A stretch of 64,000 nt of DNA, taken from the NCBI GenBank assembly GCA_022385755.1, contig MU278353.1, positions 705,000 through 768,999 on the forward strand, in the 5' to 3' direction. Positions within the stretch are counted from its first letter, which is position 1, and each line of letters starts with the position of its first letter. The notes beneath the pieces are model-generated. The model searched no databases. It saw only the letters and a list, made by a program, of their open reading frames with translations, and was not told where the DNA came from. The position numbers and the translations under genes were made by a program. Source of the stretch: Trametopsis cervina. Taxonomy: Eukaryota > Basidiomycota > Agaricomycetes > Polyporales > Irpicaceae. This document shows, piece by piece, positions 46,321 to 57,629 of this stretch.

Positions 46321-48605
46321 GTCTAGCGAACCTGCGCTGAAGACTTGCTGAGAGATGCTAAGGAGACCAGCTGACTATCTTCCTTAGTCCTCTTGCGACT
46401 TATAACATACCTATACAACACCAAACCATACCGGTTATTCACGGTATGATGAGCTATAGATACACGTCTGAAACATGGAACTGTTATTGACGGGGAACAT
46501 CACATTCTCGGCGGCACGCAATTCAATGGCACATTGCACCCGAGCTGACCATCCTGCGGCGAGAGCAACTGTTCAGGAAGTCTGAGTTGCATGCGAGCCA
46601 TAAGGGAAGGCCCACCACTCTTCTGTAGCCCAAGACAGCGGTCTTTTGGGTATGGTTGGCCTTACAGTACATTTTCTCGAGTACAGACAAGGATTGCTGG
46701 GTGGTGGACAGCATTCCTACCGAAAGATGAACAGCGTTAGTGTTCTATCTTATGATCAACACAATCAAAGAACTCACGGTTAGGAAAGTGCTCTCACGGA
46801 AACAGATTCAGCTATCACGTCAGGCGCACGCCTCGACCGCTCAGAAGCACTGTCGGGTATTAAGTAGTCGTTGGGGCGGTACTGGCCGGGCTGGCGATCT
46901 CCTCGACCAAAAACAACAGCCGCTAAATGCCCTTATGCATCAAGCCATAGTTCTGTTTCAGAGTAAGGTCAGGTCATCGTCATAGAGGCCAGTCGTCCAT
47001 ATCACCATTACTCACCATGAGGGAACCTGGTGAATAGCATCCAATAGAACTAGCGTTCATACAGGAGACATCGGCGACAGATGTAGATGTGAGAAAGGCC
47101 GTGCCCGAATACGAGAGTTGTTCTGTTTTCTTTTTACGGTTCAAGGTTCAAGGGGACCTGGGGTCAACATGGTCAACATGGCCTCTTAAATTGACGGTCG
47201 GCCTCAGTACTTCCGGGTACAAAGAATGGGCAGCTTCACCTTTCTTCTCGAGCTCTCCACTGTTAGAGAATATCTCACTCCTCATGTCTCCTTACGTGAA
47301 ATATCTTCCGAGTCTGCGATGGTGTACTTGCACAACCAGCGCATCCCAGTTCATAGTTACACTCTATGCCATTTTCAGCCTCATTCCCACGCGTCGCATC
47401 CATCTCAGAACAGCTTTCAGAACCCTGATGGCCGTCGACTCGACTATCTGCGTGGAATTCCAAATCACTCCTTGCAATGACACACCTGGGTTAGAGCTTC
47501 AAGTTTTCACGGCCGTCTCTCATTCCGCACCAACCAAATCACGAACCACTCGGCTTGCATAGGCGAACGAAACGTACAAGCACTACCATCCCGCCGTGAA
47601 CGCTTTCTGCGATGACTCACAAGACGAAGACGAATGCAACTCTAAGCGACAAGTTGATAGTTGGTGACACTGCATTCTTCTTTTTCAAATCTGCGATCCC
47701 ATGACACTAACAAGGCTCTCTAAGTTCTGCCAGAGCGAAAACTCAGCAAGCTTACATCCGGAGACAGCCACATGATCATGACCTGGGTAATACCCCTTGA
47801 GGGTCGCCGATAGAGGGTCGGGTGGTTTGCGTGGATGTACGACCTCTCAGTGAGTACGCCCTTGGCTGGTCATTCCAGTTGCTGTATATTGAAGTTTCAA
47901 TCGGGTGGATCAGCGGAGCCGTTTCGCTGTTAACGGGCTCTACCGCGCAAGAACTCAGCAGATTCAAGGGCTTCACGGGCTGTGTTTAATGGCCTATCAA
48001 ACAGAAGGACATCTGTCTGAAGACTAGCTATCATAGGAGACCGATATGTCGCAGGGTGGACCCAGGACCGTCAAGCGTCGATTGTAAGCGAGCATCGTCA
48101 CGAATGCTTTGGGCCAAATCGCTCACGTCACACACTTACAGGGCACTCAGTTTCATGGGCGCAAGACACAACAAGAAAATAGAATCGCCTCTCCAATACA
48201 TCGCAAATACTACGGATAGAAAGTACAAACAAAGACCCAAGCCTACTACTGTTAATCGGCACACAAGGGGTTATATCTGCAGCGAGAGACTCAACAACTG
48301 TCAAGCTCTGTCTCCAAGTATAGCCCCTTGTATCCTGGTCAATAGCCTCGGCATTGGTGTGGGTCAATTCCATCTCGCGGATAGCATTTGTTCATGTACA
48401 TGCTTCTCCTGGCAAGATCCTACGGCGGTCGTGTTGGTTCCGTTCGCGGAAGTGAGTTTGATGCATAGTGTTTGACGAGAGGTCGATCAAGCGGAAGCGA
48501 GAACGGGTGAAGGAGAGAGCAAGCGAGTGAGAGAGAGGGTGAGTGAGTGAGCAGGTGGCGAAGAGCGGGTAAGCCAGAGGGGTCTCCGTGTTAGGCCATT
48601 GGATT
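46321..48605. other. Gene-poor region of 2.3 kb
   Basis: No gene supported. A 158-codon plus-strand frame at 47089-47562 has no domain. A minus-strand ATG at 48466 follows a CT-rich leader, but no exon chain could be built. A purine-rich tract of about 100 nt lies at 48476-48575 (minus strand CT-rich), including GAGAGAGAGG and GAGTGAGTGAG. A short duplication GGTCAACATGGTCAACATGG is at about 47161-47180. Confidence 0.45.
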
Positions 48606-48900
48606 TCATCGCTGTTCCGGCAGATGCCTACATTCGTGCACTCCTCGCCAATTTCTGTCCAACGAACTCATGCGAAGAGACGAGGTGGGTACCTGCAATC
48701 ACATAATCGTGTTCATCAGTGTCTGACTTTACTATCAGCAACGAGAGGGCACATACCTTGGGTGTCGTCTTCTTCCTGAGAGCCCCGTGAGAGAATGGCT
48801 GCGGTCCATCCGCAGTTGCCGCACCGGAGTGCGAGTGGGTCCATCCTCGTCGTACCCCAGCCTCGCGCCGTCGGACCAGCGACGCGGGCTTGATGCCCAT
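48606..48900 (-). CDS. Small basic unknown protein
   Basis: Two exons in phase around a consensus intron (GTATGT donor, CACTGAT branch-like site, TTGCAG acceptor). From the ATG at 48900 the product is about 76 residues: MGIKPASLVRRREAGVRRGW, THSHSGAATADGPQPFSHGA, LRKKTTPK, then VPTSSLRMSSLDRNWRGVHE and CRHLPEQR before a TGA at 48606-48608. The frame stays open upstream (YFPTDSDGAP precedes the Met), so a further 5' exon may exist. A TATA-like CTATATAAG lies near 49075-49083 on the same strand. Highly basic, with no recognised domain. Confidence 0.45.
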
Positions 48901-48976
48901 CGGCGCGCCGTCGCTATCCGTTGGGAAGTAGCTGCAGGCAGCCGGGATTGTTCTGCTCGCGGAGGTTAGCCAACAT

Positions 48977-50316
48977 TGCTCAGGCTGCTGCCTTGGTTGT
49001 ATGATGAGAGAAGTGCGAGGTGAGGATGCCAGTGGATGGTTTGGATGACGATTAGAAGCTCACTTGTGGCTACTTATATAGCTTTTCAGAGTTAGGCACG
49101 GGGTCCGACTTCAACGATTGTCAGAGAAGCTGTGGCCATGGTCGTATCGTCGTTTATGCTCCGGTGGCACACGCCGACAAGGAAAGGTGGAACTGGCCAA
49201 CTTTGGAGTATTGCCAAGCGAAATTCTGTAGGGCCGTCGGGAGGATGAATACGATGCCGCCGTCAAGTCAGCTCAGCCATCAGTGGACGTATCGGAGCTG
49301 GCAAATATGACGGACAATCCTCACCTGAGCCGCAAGTGGCAATGAAGCTATGACGCGTCTAGATTGTGTACGCCAGTGCCGGAGGGCCATGGAAATTCTG
49401 ATTACCACGTTGGCTATTGACACTTGTACTCAAGAGGGCCTGATATGGACCTACCGACGGTCTATTGTGTTGGAGGCGTAGGGCCGCGCGACGTTTCTTC
49501 AGCGGTATGATCCCGTAGCCGATGTTTGGGCCTTTCAATCGCCATCAAGGCTCAGAGTCTGGTAAAGACGGTGTTCGGTAAGCATGCGCCCAATGTGAGA
49601 AAGACACACATGACGAATTATAGATGAGTCTCAGAGGGATATTCCAATATTGAGATTCCAGCGGAAGATGGCGGCCAATATTGTGGACGGCACGATATGG
49701 GAAGGTCAGCCAGCCCGGAGAGGCTAACACGACGCCAGGCGGCTGGAGGTCGGTGTCAGCCTTATTGAACTCCTAAATATCAGCTCGCATACATCAATGC
49801 GACATGTCAGCTCAGGACACATGTTGTCAACCGCGTTGAGGTTGACGAGCCTGAGCGGCTGACGGGTACAAGACCACGTTCGAAAATCGAAGGCACAGCG
49901 TACACGAGGGAAAGAAGGATGTTCATTGGTTGAAAGGAGACGACAGCTTGCGTAGTAAGCACGCGTGTATTTGTGTTGTAGCTGCTAGTACACGGTGGTG
50001 ACAGATGTCAAGTTTGAGTTGTACTGTGAAATACACGTACTCAGCCCCGACGCCTGCCAGATCCGGACATTACGTCGTTCATCCACTGCGGTACGCCACG
50101 AGAAGCACACTCGTTCTTTCAAATGTACTGCGGGTCGTGGAAGGGTATAGGTTCGAAGACGTTCTGGATACATTACATAGTCATTCAGTAGGTTACGGCT
50201 ATAGGTGTTGTACTAGTTTGTGACAAAAATAAGAAAGCGATAAATCATTACTACAGTGCGTCAATATGATATTGTCTGGAGCAAATAGAGAGCATAGAGG
50301 TGTGAGATTCCCTCTG
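48977..50316. other. Intergenic region of 1.3 kb
   Basis: Nothing supported. Only short open frames without domains occur on either strand. Confidence 0.4.
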
Positions 50317-51331
50317 CTAATAATACGTGGGACCAACGCCGGGAACATACCGCCCGCCGCCGTACCCATACCCCGCCCGTCTTCGTGCTACGTGATGAGC
50401 TTGTGCCGTCGAAGGGACGACCGGAAGACCTGCCTATTATACAGAGAGATGAATCATCAGCACAACCAATCCTGTAGGTGTAGCAGAGAGCAAGACTGAC
50501 CCTTCGCGCCTCCCCACGCGCGACCATTCTCTCGCTGTCGACCAACTTCCCGCCGAGTTTCTCTAGCTCACCTACAGACGCAGCAGGATCGGCGAGTGCG
50601 AACGGGTATGCAGGCAGCGATTTGACAGGATTAAGTTCAATAATAATATACAGGAGGGTATCGCGCACCAGCTACACGCTGGCTAAACGGTGGTCGTTCG
50701 GGGTACGCAGCTCCGAGCCCTTGATAATAGGCAGGTGGATAGCCAGCACCGTATCCAGCGCCGTACCGTCCAAGATGATGATGACGGTGATGATAACCTG
50801 CACCACCATAATACCCTCCACCGTATGCTGCGCCCATTCCCATACCTGCTCCGTAGCCCGTGTTGTATCCCATCCCACTCGCACCATATCCCATACCGTA
50901 TCCTCCATCTGGATATCCAGCCGCGAGCCCTCCCGAGTACGCTGGTGCATACCCTGCACCGTATCCGACACCGTTCATGACAGGAGCTTGCACGCCGCCG
51001 GGGTAGACGTCGGCTGACAGAGCCATTGGAGGCGCGGATAGGGGTCTCGGCAAGTTCGCGACGACGGGCGCTGGAGTCATGGTTTGTACAGTTGGTACGA
51101 CGGCCATAGGGGCTAGCGGTGTTGCAGGCATCATTGGTGTTGCTGCGACTGGGTATTGCATCCCTGCCCCCTGCGGTACGAGCTGCTGGCCAGGGTATGC
51201 GGCTGCGCCTAGAACCAGGCGATTGTTAGCTATGTTGCATTATATGGACGGCGGCGACACGTACCGGCGCCGTTAACCATTACTGCGGGGTGCGCAGAGC
51301 GCGGTCTGTGTATGATAATCTCTGTTGGCAT
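50317..51331 (-). CDS. Gly/Tyr-rich low-complexity protein
   Basis: Exon 1 (from 51331) reads MPTEIIIHRPRSAHPAVMVN. Exon 2 is Ala/Pro-rich and then a long Gly/Tyr run with motifs GYGAGYAP, GYGMGYGAS, GYNTGYGAG and a His-rich YHHRHHHLG patch. The simple frame stops at 50637 (PVYYY), but an intron from a GTGCGC donor in QRVAG leads in phase to GELEKLGGKLVDSERMVARG and EARR. A further intron then leads to AGLPVVPSTAQAHHVARRRA and a matching Gly/Tyr-rich end GYGYGGGRYVPGVGPTYY, stop at 50317-50319. That restored helical segment and similar tail support the longer model. Function unknown; composition suggests a flexible, possibly condensate-forming or secreted-coat protein, which is inference. Confidence 0.65.
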
Positions 51332-51719
51332 GTTGCGTTCAGAGAATGAGACGTGTGAGTAAAACCTCTATGCCGTGTGAGCATTATTTAAATGATTTGG
51401 TCACAGCGTCCTATGGGTACTTGGCAGTGACGTTGCATTTGATGCGGTGGAGTGGACTGTATCGCCGTCTTCGAAGCGGAGAGGGCACTCCCTCCGATGC
51501 GCACCTTTTCGGCAAGAAGGGCGGCTTGGGCAGTGCTCCGATCCGAGTCAGTATTTGGTGGGGTCACGTTCAGCCTGACCAAACAGTGGTGGGGAGTCTA
51601 ATGTCAAGATGAAAGCAATTTGATATCCTGCAAGCTAAGACGGTGTACAGTACAGCCCAGCAGAGATACACACCAAGAGAGATAAAGCAGATACGAATAC
51701 ACACACCGATACCAGGTCA

Positions 51720-52721
51720 TCACGCAGATGGGACAGGAGAGAAAATGGACGGGCTGTTGAGTGCAGCGTAAGCGCACAATAAACGGAATAGTGACCAAAG
51801 AACGTACTCGACAGCCATAGGCAGCGCGTCGATGCAGTGCCGCACCGCAAGCAGCGTCTCCTTTTTGTCATACAACACGCGCGAGCATGTTTCGCACCGC
51901 GCCTCCCAGCAGCTCCGGGCTTGGGGCCACTCCATCAATTGAACCTCAGATATCGTGTCGCCAAGCGGCCGAGCGTCCACCTCCATGATGATCGCGTGCT
52001 TGAGCTCGCGCCAGGTATGGTAGTCCACGGACGACCCACAGTGCGAGCAGGAGGAGGGGCCGCCGTCGCTCACGAACGGAAATTGGCTCAGCCCCTCCCG
52101 TAACCGATCCCGTCTCCCGCGGTGCAGGTCCAGCAGCCCGAGGAGGGGCAGTGAGCTGAGCTTCTGGAGCGTCGGACGAAGAGATGGGCTGAAGATATTG
52201 AGAGTGAGCGTCTTCGTCGCGGCCAGCTGCGCGACATCGTCCCATCCATAGCGGCATGCTATGACAAAAAGACGGAGAGGGTCGGCGAGAAGAGGGGGCG
52301 TCATCACAAGCGCACGGACGATCGAGAGGGGTCCTGGCATGTCGTACTTCTCGGCAGCGTGAAGGAAGGGCTCTATCATATCATACGAGTCGAACTTGGG
52401 GATGGCAAGGCCGCATACACAGCGGAGGAGCGCCTCCAGCACGACTGAGTCTTCGTCCAGGTAAACGGTGACCTGTGAGGCAGGTTCAGCTGGTGGCTGC
52501 TGCTGGGGGAGAGAGAACATCGAGCTGAACCATGCCGAGGTCGTCTTGAGGGTGTACGAATGGACGCGGAAGAGCACACCGTCCTTGGACCCCAGGACGA
52601 CATCGGCCTCCGTAGAATCGAACGAGGGGTGGAACTTGGATACGGGTGAGTCGTTTTCTGCCTGCATAGAGTGTGTGTCGGTACTGGAGCCTGTCGAAGA
52701 AGGCGTCGGTCGATGTAGCAT
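51720..52721 (-). CDS. BTB/POZ domain protein
   Basis: Begins MLHRPTPSSTGSSTDTHSMQ. The BTB fold is seen as FHPSFDSTEADVVLGSKDGV, LFRVHSYTLKTTSAWFSSMF, VTVYLDEDSVVLEALLRCVC and FLHAAEKYDMPGPLSIVRAL. This is the pattern of the large mushroom BTB family, whose members are thought to recruit partners, for example to cullin-3 ligases. A C-terminal domain with CSHCGSSVDYHTW and CWEARCETCSRVL has four Cys in CxxC pairs and may bind zinc. An optional intron near the end (GTACGT donor) shortens the tail without changing its last residues. The frame upstream of the chosen Met is open to 52946 but looks like leader. Confidence 0.85.
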   Translation of the reverse strand: MLHRPTPSSTGSSTDTHSMQAENDSPVSKFHPSFDSTEADVVLGSKDGVLFRVHSYTLKTTSAWFSSMFSLPQQQPPAEPASQVTVYLDEDSVVLEALLRCVCGLAIPKFDSYDMIEPFLHAAEKYDMPGPLSIVRALVMTPPLLADPLRLFVIACRYGWDDVAQLAATKTLTLNIFSPSLRPTLQKLSSLPLLGLLDLHRGRRDRLREGLSQFPFVSDGGPSSCSHCGSSVDYHTWRELKHAIIMEVDARPLGDTISEVQLMEWPQARSCWEARCETCSRVLYDKKETLLAVRHCIDALPMAVEYVLWSLFRLLCAYAALNSPSIFSPVPSA

Positions 52722-53471
52722 GAAGTGTCGCGGGGTAGGCTGAGGTCGGGGAGCTTGTGTACCGACCCACAACAGACCAGAGTTGAGAACGTACCTTGCC
52801 TCCTGTCCACCCGCTTTTAAGTACAGCCTGCTGCTTAGAAGTGCTTCCAGAAGTATGTATGTTTGAATTTTATGGCAAGTAATGCTCCCGTTCGTAAGAA
52901 TGATGGAAGTGTTACATCTCAAGTACCGGTGTGGTCTGCAGAACAATCAGCGTTGGAGCCCCTTTCCCATAAGTTTTGTCGCAGCTGATGGCCTTCGGTC
53001 CTGACCGACTCTCCCTGGCTCACTGGATAGAGGACGAGAATATGAGCTGAATGTATCGTGTGAAGAATATATAGACGAGCGATTGAGCGTGGCCGTCGTG
53101 GCCAAACCTATGGCTGCAGTCCGGTTGATCTCAACCACTTGCAAAGAAACTTTAATCGTGAGAATACCAACGGGACTAGCAACGACCTTGGCCTCGGAAG
53201 TATCACTGCCCTTTGCCATAGACATTCACCCTATCCGCATGCTTGCGCAAGCACAGAGACTACAGTATACGGACGCACGCATCACTCAGGTCCCGACCCA
53301 TCCCCGACGCACTCCCAATTAGGAAAAGGGGCAAATTGCCGTCACCAGCGGCGGGCACTTTTATCAACTCACGCCACACGCAGCTCTAAAGCTGAACTCT
53401 TTTGTCCCTTTCTCCTCCAACCACCTCTGGAATAACAACCTTAGATCCCCCTATTCAATCCACGCGTCGCT

Positions 53472-54633
53472 ATGCCCGCCGTGCGTACTGCAGTCTCAAG
53501 ACAGGCGTCCATATCGTGGCAACCGCTGCAGCTGCAGAACGGCCCATCCCACAAGCATGCCGCGTCCGACATCATCGAGCTCTCGTCGGACGACGAGGTT
53601 ATTGCACCCAAGCCTACGCGGAGATCGGTCGCACTCCGGAAATCAGCCAAAGCGAAGGGAAAGGCGAAGGCGGTCGATGCGTCTGCGGGCGACGTGCTCG
53701 AAATTTCTTCGGGGGACGAGAGGAAACCTACTCCTAAGAGAGTCGCGTCCTCTGTCTCCACTTCTTCGTCGTCGCGTTCCAGCAACACCCTCGCGCTGCA
53801 GCAATACCAGATCGACCTGTTAAAACGGGTAGGTGGTGCCGTCCACTTATTGTCTGTATGACGTCTTATTCTGGCCACAGGAAAATGAGAAGCTGAAGGC
53901 GAAGCTTGTTCTCACTGGCGACAGTGTTCCTCGTGCAGAAGTTGAGAAGGTGAGGGATGACGTGCCCCTATTCTCATTACCGTGACTTACGGTTCCATAC
54001 TTGATTCCAGAGAGTTGCTGTCTTGCTCGCTGAGCAACAGGTGAGACCATTACTACATCTTCATCTGTCAGAGATACTCACCCATCCTCTTAGGATATGC
54101 TCTTAAGCATTGAAGAAAACATCACCTGTGAGGTATGCATTGAACAAATGTTAACACCATACATGTACGTCCTATCATTGTCCCTGAGGAATCCGGCACT
54201 TACATTCCACGCGCCATGCAGACTGACGTGCGGTCACACCTTCTGTCAACCATGTCTCATGGATTGGTTCAGCACCCTCCTCGCGACCTTCCTGCAGTCG
54301 AACCCAGGTTATGATCCCCATCCCCCTTCGGCGCGCCAGTACATCCAGCGGGCCCGTCACCCACGTGTCAGTGCCCACCAACGTCAAGCACTGCAACGAG
54401 CGATCCGTACACTATACGAGGATAACATAAAGCCAACACTCACGTGCCCAAAGTGCAGGGAGGCGCTGCCCTCTGCTCCGATCGAATGCTATGCGCTGAA
54501 AGGCATCGCCCAGAGTGTGGCGAAGGCAAGTGGCAAGATAAGGGGGGACGATGCAGCAAGACGCGCCGCGGCCACGAGGCGGTCAGAAGGGATCTGGGAT
54601 GGCTTCTTTCCCCAGCCGCCAAAGATTCCCTAG
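53472..54633 (+). CDS. RING-finger E3 ligase with two SUMO-interacting-like motifs
   Basis: Five exons. The N-terminal region has IIELSSDDE and VLEISSGDE, each a hydrophobic core followed by Ser/acidic residues, the form of SUMO-interacting motifs. A Ser-rich spacer and a coiled-coil-like stretch (LALQQYQIDLLKR, ENEKLKAKLVLTG, then RVAVLLAEQQ) follow. The RING comes next: CEVCIEQML, CGHTFCQPCLMDW, then, after an insert of about 55 residues, CPKCREALPSAP. Cys/His spacing is complete, so ubiquitin ligase activity is plausible. The long insert between the second and third zinc-ligand pairs is unusual. SIM plus RING suggests a SUMO-targeted ubiquitin ligase (Slx8/RNF4-like), but the order and similarity were not checked. 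Confidence 0.82.
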
Positions 54634-55037
54634 TAAAGCGATATGTGCTTCTCCCATTAAAATCTGCTCCGCTTCATCGACCACTCAGTGTTCTCCTATT
54701 TGCATATTGTATCCAAAGCCTCCCTTAAAGTACCTCAACCCGTTTGTAATGTAGTATACACTCACCCTCGACGTATTCACCTCCTTTCTGTATTTTAAAT
54801 GCAAGATAGTGTTGAAGATGGTTTTCACCCTGTTCATCTCAATGTTTTGCACACATGGGGCAAGTTTTGCTACACGCAATATTGTATGCACATCCTTTAT
54901 ACGAGAAGCCGCCCTAAGATACACCTTGCAACCAAGAAGAGAGAGAGATAGTGCACAACAACAACAGCGTCCATAAATATTACTTAAATCACTCAACAGA
55001 CCGACCTCCATCAATGCGAGATGACTCTGTCTATCAC
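54634..55037. other. Convergent 3' flank
   Basis: About 400 bp between two converging genes, AT-rich, probably 3' untranslated regions. No coding signal. Confidence 0.5.
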
Positions 55038-55894
55038 TCAGTACTGCGTAGGAGGGTACGCAGGTGGTTGATAATGGGGTGCTTCGGTCTGAGCCTGAGG
55101 CAGCGACACCTTCGAGCTCGACGCGTCCGCCTTGTACTCGTACGTGAGCTCGGGCATCGCGTAGTATGACGCAGCCTCGCCCGCGTGATGCTCCGACGTG
55201 CTGCTGTTGTACGTGTTGTATTTCTCAGGGTACGCGGCTGACGGGGGCGGCGCTGTCGGCGGGTCATATGGTGCGTCCGACGGCGGGTTATACGCCATCG
55301 AGTTTGCCGTATACAGCGGCTGGATCTTGATATGATCCTCATCAGCACCTGTGAGCGGGGGAAAGGGTGAGATGAACTCACGACTGTCGCGTTGTTCTTT
55401 CCCTGCTCCGGGAGACTTTGGTACACCTGCCCCCCAGCCTTCTTGCGCTTTCCGCAGCACGAACAGCAAGAGGCCGCGCAGAGCGCACAGGTGCACGTCG
55501 CAGCGCTACAACAGAACCACAGCAAGCCGCCAAGTATGACGACCCCAAAGACTGTTATATGCGGTCACACGATTAGCGATTGCGCACAGGGACACCGGCA
55601 GCAAGGTACGTACCGACGGAGAGTATAATCACTGAGAAAAGCTTGCTCGCCTTAGTGGGAGGGCATTTGATCGGTACTCCCTTCCTGCAAGAGCGAACCG
55701 GGTTATGAGTTGAGAGTACACTGGAGTGGTATGCATACGCACGGGTCATGACACGCCTTTTTGCTGCTACTAGCCCTGGCTTCGAGTTCAATCTCAGGTG
55801 TTGGGCTCGCAGCAACCGCTGCAATGGACCACACCAGTGCGAGGAGACTGAGCCAGAAGCGCGAGCTGAGGATGAGAGGTCGGTAGCCTGACAT
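55038..55894 (-). CDS. Type I membrane protein with Cys cluster
   Basis: Four exons in phase. Signal peptide FWLSLLALVWSIAAVAA, a short luminal or outer segment with two Cys (KKACHDPKGVPIKCPPTKA), a transmembrane helix (VIILSVVFGVVILGGLLWFC), then a dense cysteine cluster directly after it (CCSAATCTCALCAASCCSCC, followed by GKRKK). The cytosolic tail is Tyr/Pro-rich: YTANSMAYNPPSDAPYDPP and PHYQPPAYPPTQY. Cysteines next to a membrane helix are often palmitoylated, and the PPxY-like tail could bind WW domains; both are inference. Similar to the next gene in its CCGK-basic motif and gene position. Family not recognised. Confidence 0.7.
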
Positions 55895-56436
55895 AGCACT
55901 AGTTGTGGTCGGATGCGTCTAGACTGGGGTGTTGAGTCTGTCGACGGTGGGCTGGTGTTATCGCTGAGAGGAGATAAAAAACGGATCAGGTTCTGCGCGA
56001 CCTCGAGGCTTTATCTGTAACGCAGAACGTACCAGTGCTGCGCGGCTCGTGTTTAGAGACTTTACTTCCGCGGACGAGAATAACCGTCTTCGTCGTGAGC
56101 GTCGAGAAGGATACAGAGCAACCTGTCCAGAGGACAGGAAACAAATACGGGGGCCGCACAGCCCGTTTGGCATCGTGTGTTTGAATGCTCGCATGTACTG
56201 TTGTGCTAACTCTGACAGGGGTAGGGCGCTGCATGGCACAGCCCTCACACCAGCGCCTACTATCACTGGCCAGACGCTGAGGGTCACGGTGAGGAACGGC
56301 AGTGTGTGGCGGGGTGGATGGAAGTAACTGACTCGCGCATTTGGGTTAAAGCAGTACATAGGATATAAGGATGAAGAAGCATGCGTAATGCGGCCGTGCA
56401 ACAGAACGCCACCGCTATCGCTGAAGTTATAGAAAT

Positions 56437-57174
56437 CTAGAATTCCCTGAACCCAGTGCGCTCTCTCTGCCCAAGTTGTAAAGGACGTGTACCACGCATC
56501 AACGACTGCTCCTCAGCATATTCCTCGGCCTCAAATTCCTTTGGGTACTCAGGCTGAACAAAGTGCGCCCTCGGAGGGGCAGCGAATGCCGTGGGGAACC
56601 CAGGGTTCCGAGGACTGTCTGGCTGCGGAGCTATATGGAAAGGGTCCGCGAAAGGGTCAGGATATGCGGATGCTCCTGGTCTACCGCTGGGAGGCACTAG
56701 GTTCTATGCAAGACCTCTGTGATTAGCGGTGCATCTGGTCCAACGATACGCCACACACCTCCTTGGCTGTATCATAACTCTTGCCGGTATCGTATTGGGA
56801 CAATGGCTGCTGCTCTATATCTTGCTCTTCATCCTGGTTTTTCTTGGGCTTCTTGTCTTTCTTGCCACAGCATGCAGAGAAAGCACCCAACAAGTGCGCT
56901 ATCAGCGCGAGAGCAACTGGACGGCTGGTAAATACAGAATGCAATCATAGCTGGCAGAGAAAACATTCGTACAGCACGAAATACTTATAATTGCCAGTGC
57001 AAGTTGAACTTTCCGCACTGTACACGATTCAGCGCGAAAGAACCTAACAAAATGTTGAACATAAATTTATCCTAGACATATAAAGAGTGCTTGCCCGTCG
57101 ACGCAGTGCGAGGATGTGGCCGACGGTACTGCCGAAGAGGTCGAGGTCGCTGTAACTGTTGAGGAGCTAGACAT
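56437..57174 (-). CDS. Membrane protein related to its neighbour, 5' end uncertain
   Basis: The 3' two exons are convincing: RPVALALIAHLLGAFSACCG, KKDKKPKKNQDEEQDIEQQP, then a phase-0 intron (GTGTGT donor after AAGGAG, TGCATAG acceptor) into NLVPPSGRPGASAYPDPFAD and a Pro-rich tail ending RERTGFREF. A hydrophobic segment followed by CCGKK-basic residues echoes the CCGKRKK of the adjacent gene. A possible first exon MSSSSTVTATSTSSAVPSAT at 57174 could not be linked in phase. The true start is therefore unknown. Confidence 0.5.
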
Positions 57175-57629
57175 CCTGCAGTCTGATGTATCGAAGTTGC
57201 GAGAGAGAAGAATATGCCGTTGGGTGGATACCTGGAGAGCTAGGGGGAGCGATTGTTTTGCGTAGAAGGGGTCGTTGGGTTGCCACTTTCTTTTCTGCCA
57301 TGAAATGGAATGGTTATAGGGGATTGGTGGCGTCTGAGAGAATCCCATGAAGGTGCATCAGTGGGTAACGCACTGGATACCTGCCACTGTGCACCGGGCG
57401 GTGCACACAGTAGATGTGTCAAAAACACAGGTTAGATATCTGCTTCTGCGAAGAAAAGGAAAAGTAAGTGAGAATCGCAATAAAGGAAATACCTTGCAGG
57501 GTAGATCCCTCTGAGTTGAGCTGACATCACGCAACACTCGTAGCAGATTGGCTGATATGTGAATGACGCCCGAAAACGGCTGAATAAAAATAACATACGC
57601 GACTAGATACCGCCGGACATCCCATCCAC
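57175..57629. other. Short intergenic region
   Basis: About 450 bp between the end of the helicase gene and the possible first exon of the neighbouring membrane-protein gene. No coding signal recognised. Confidence 0.4.
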
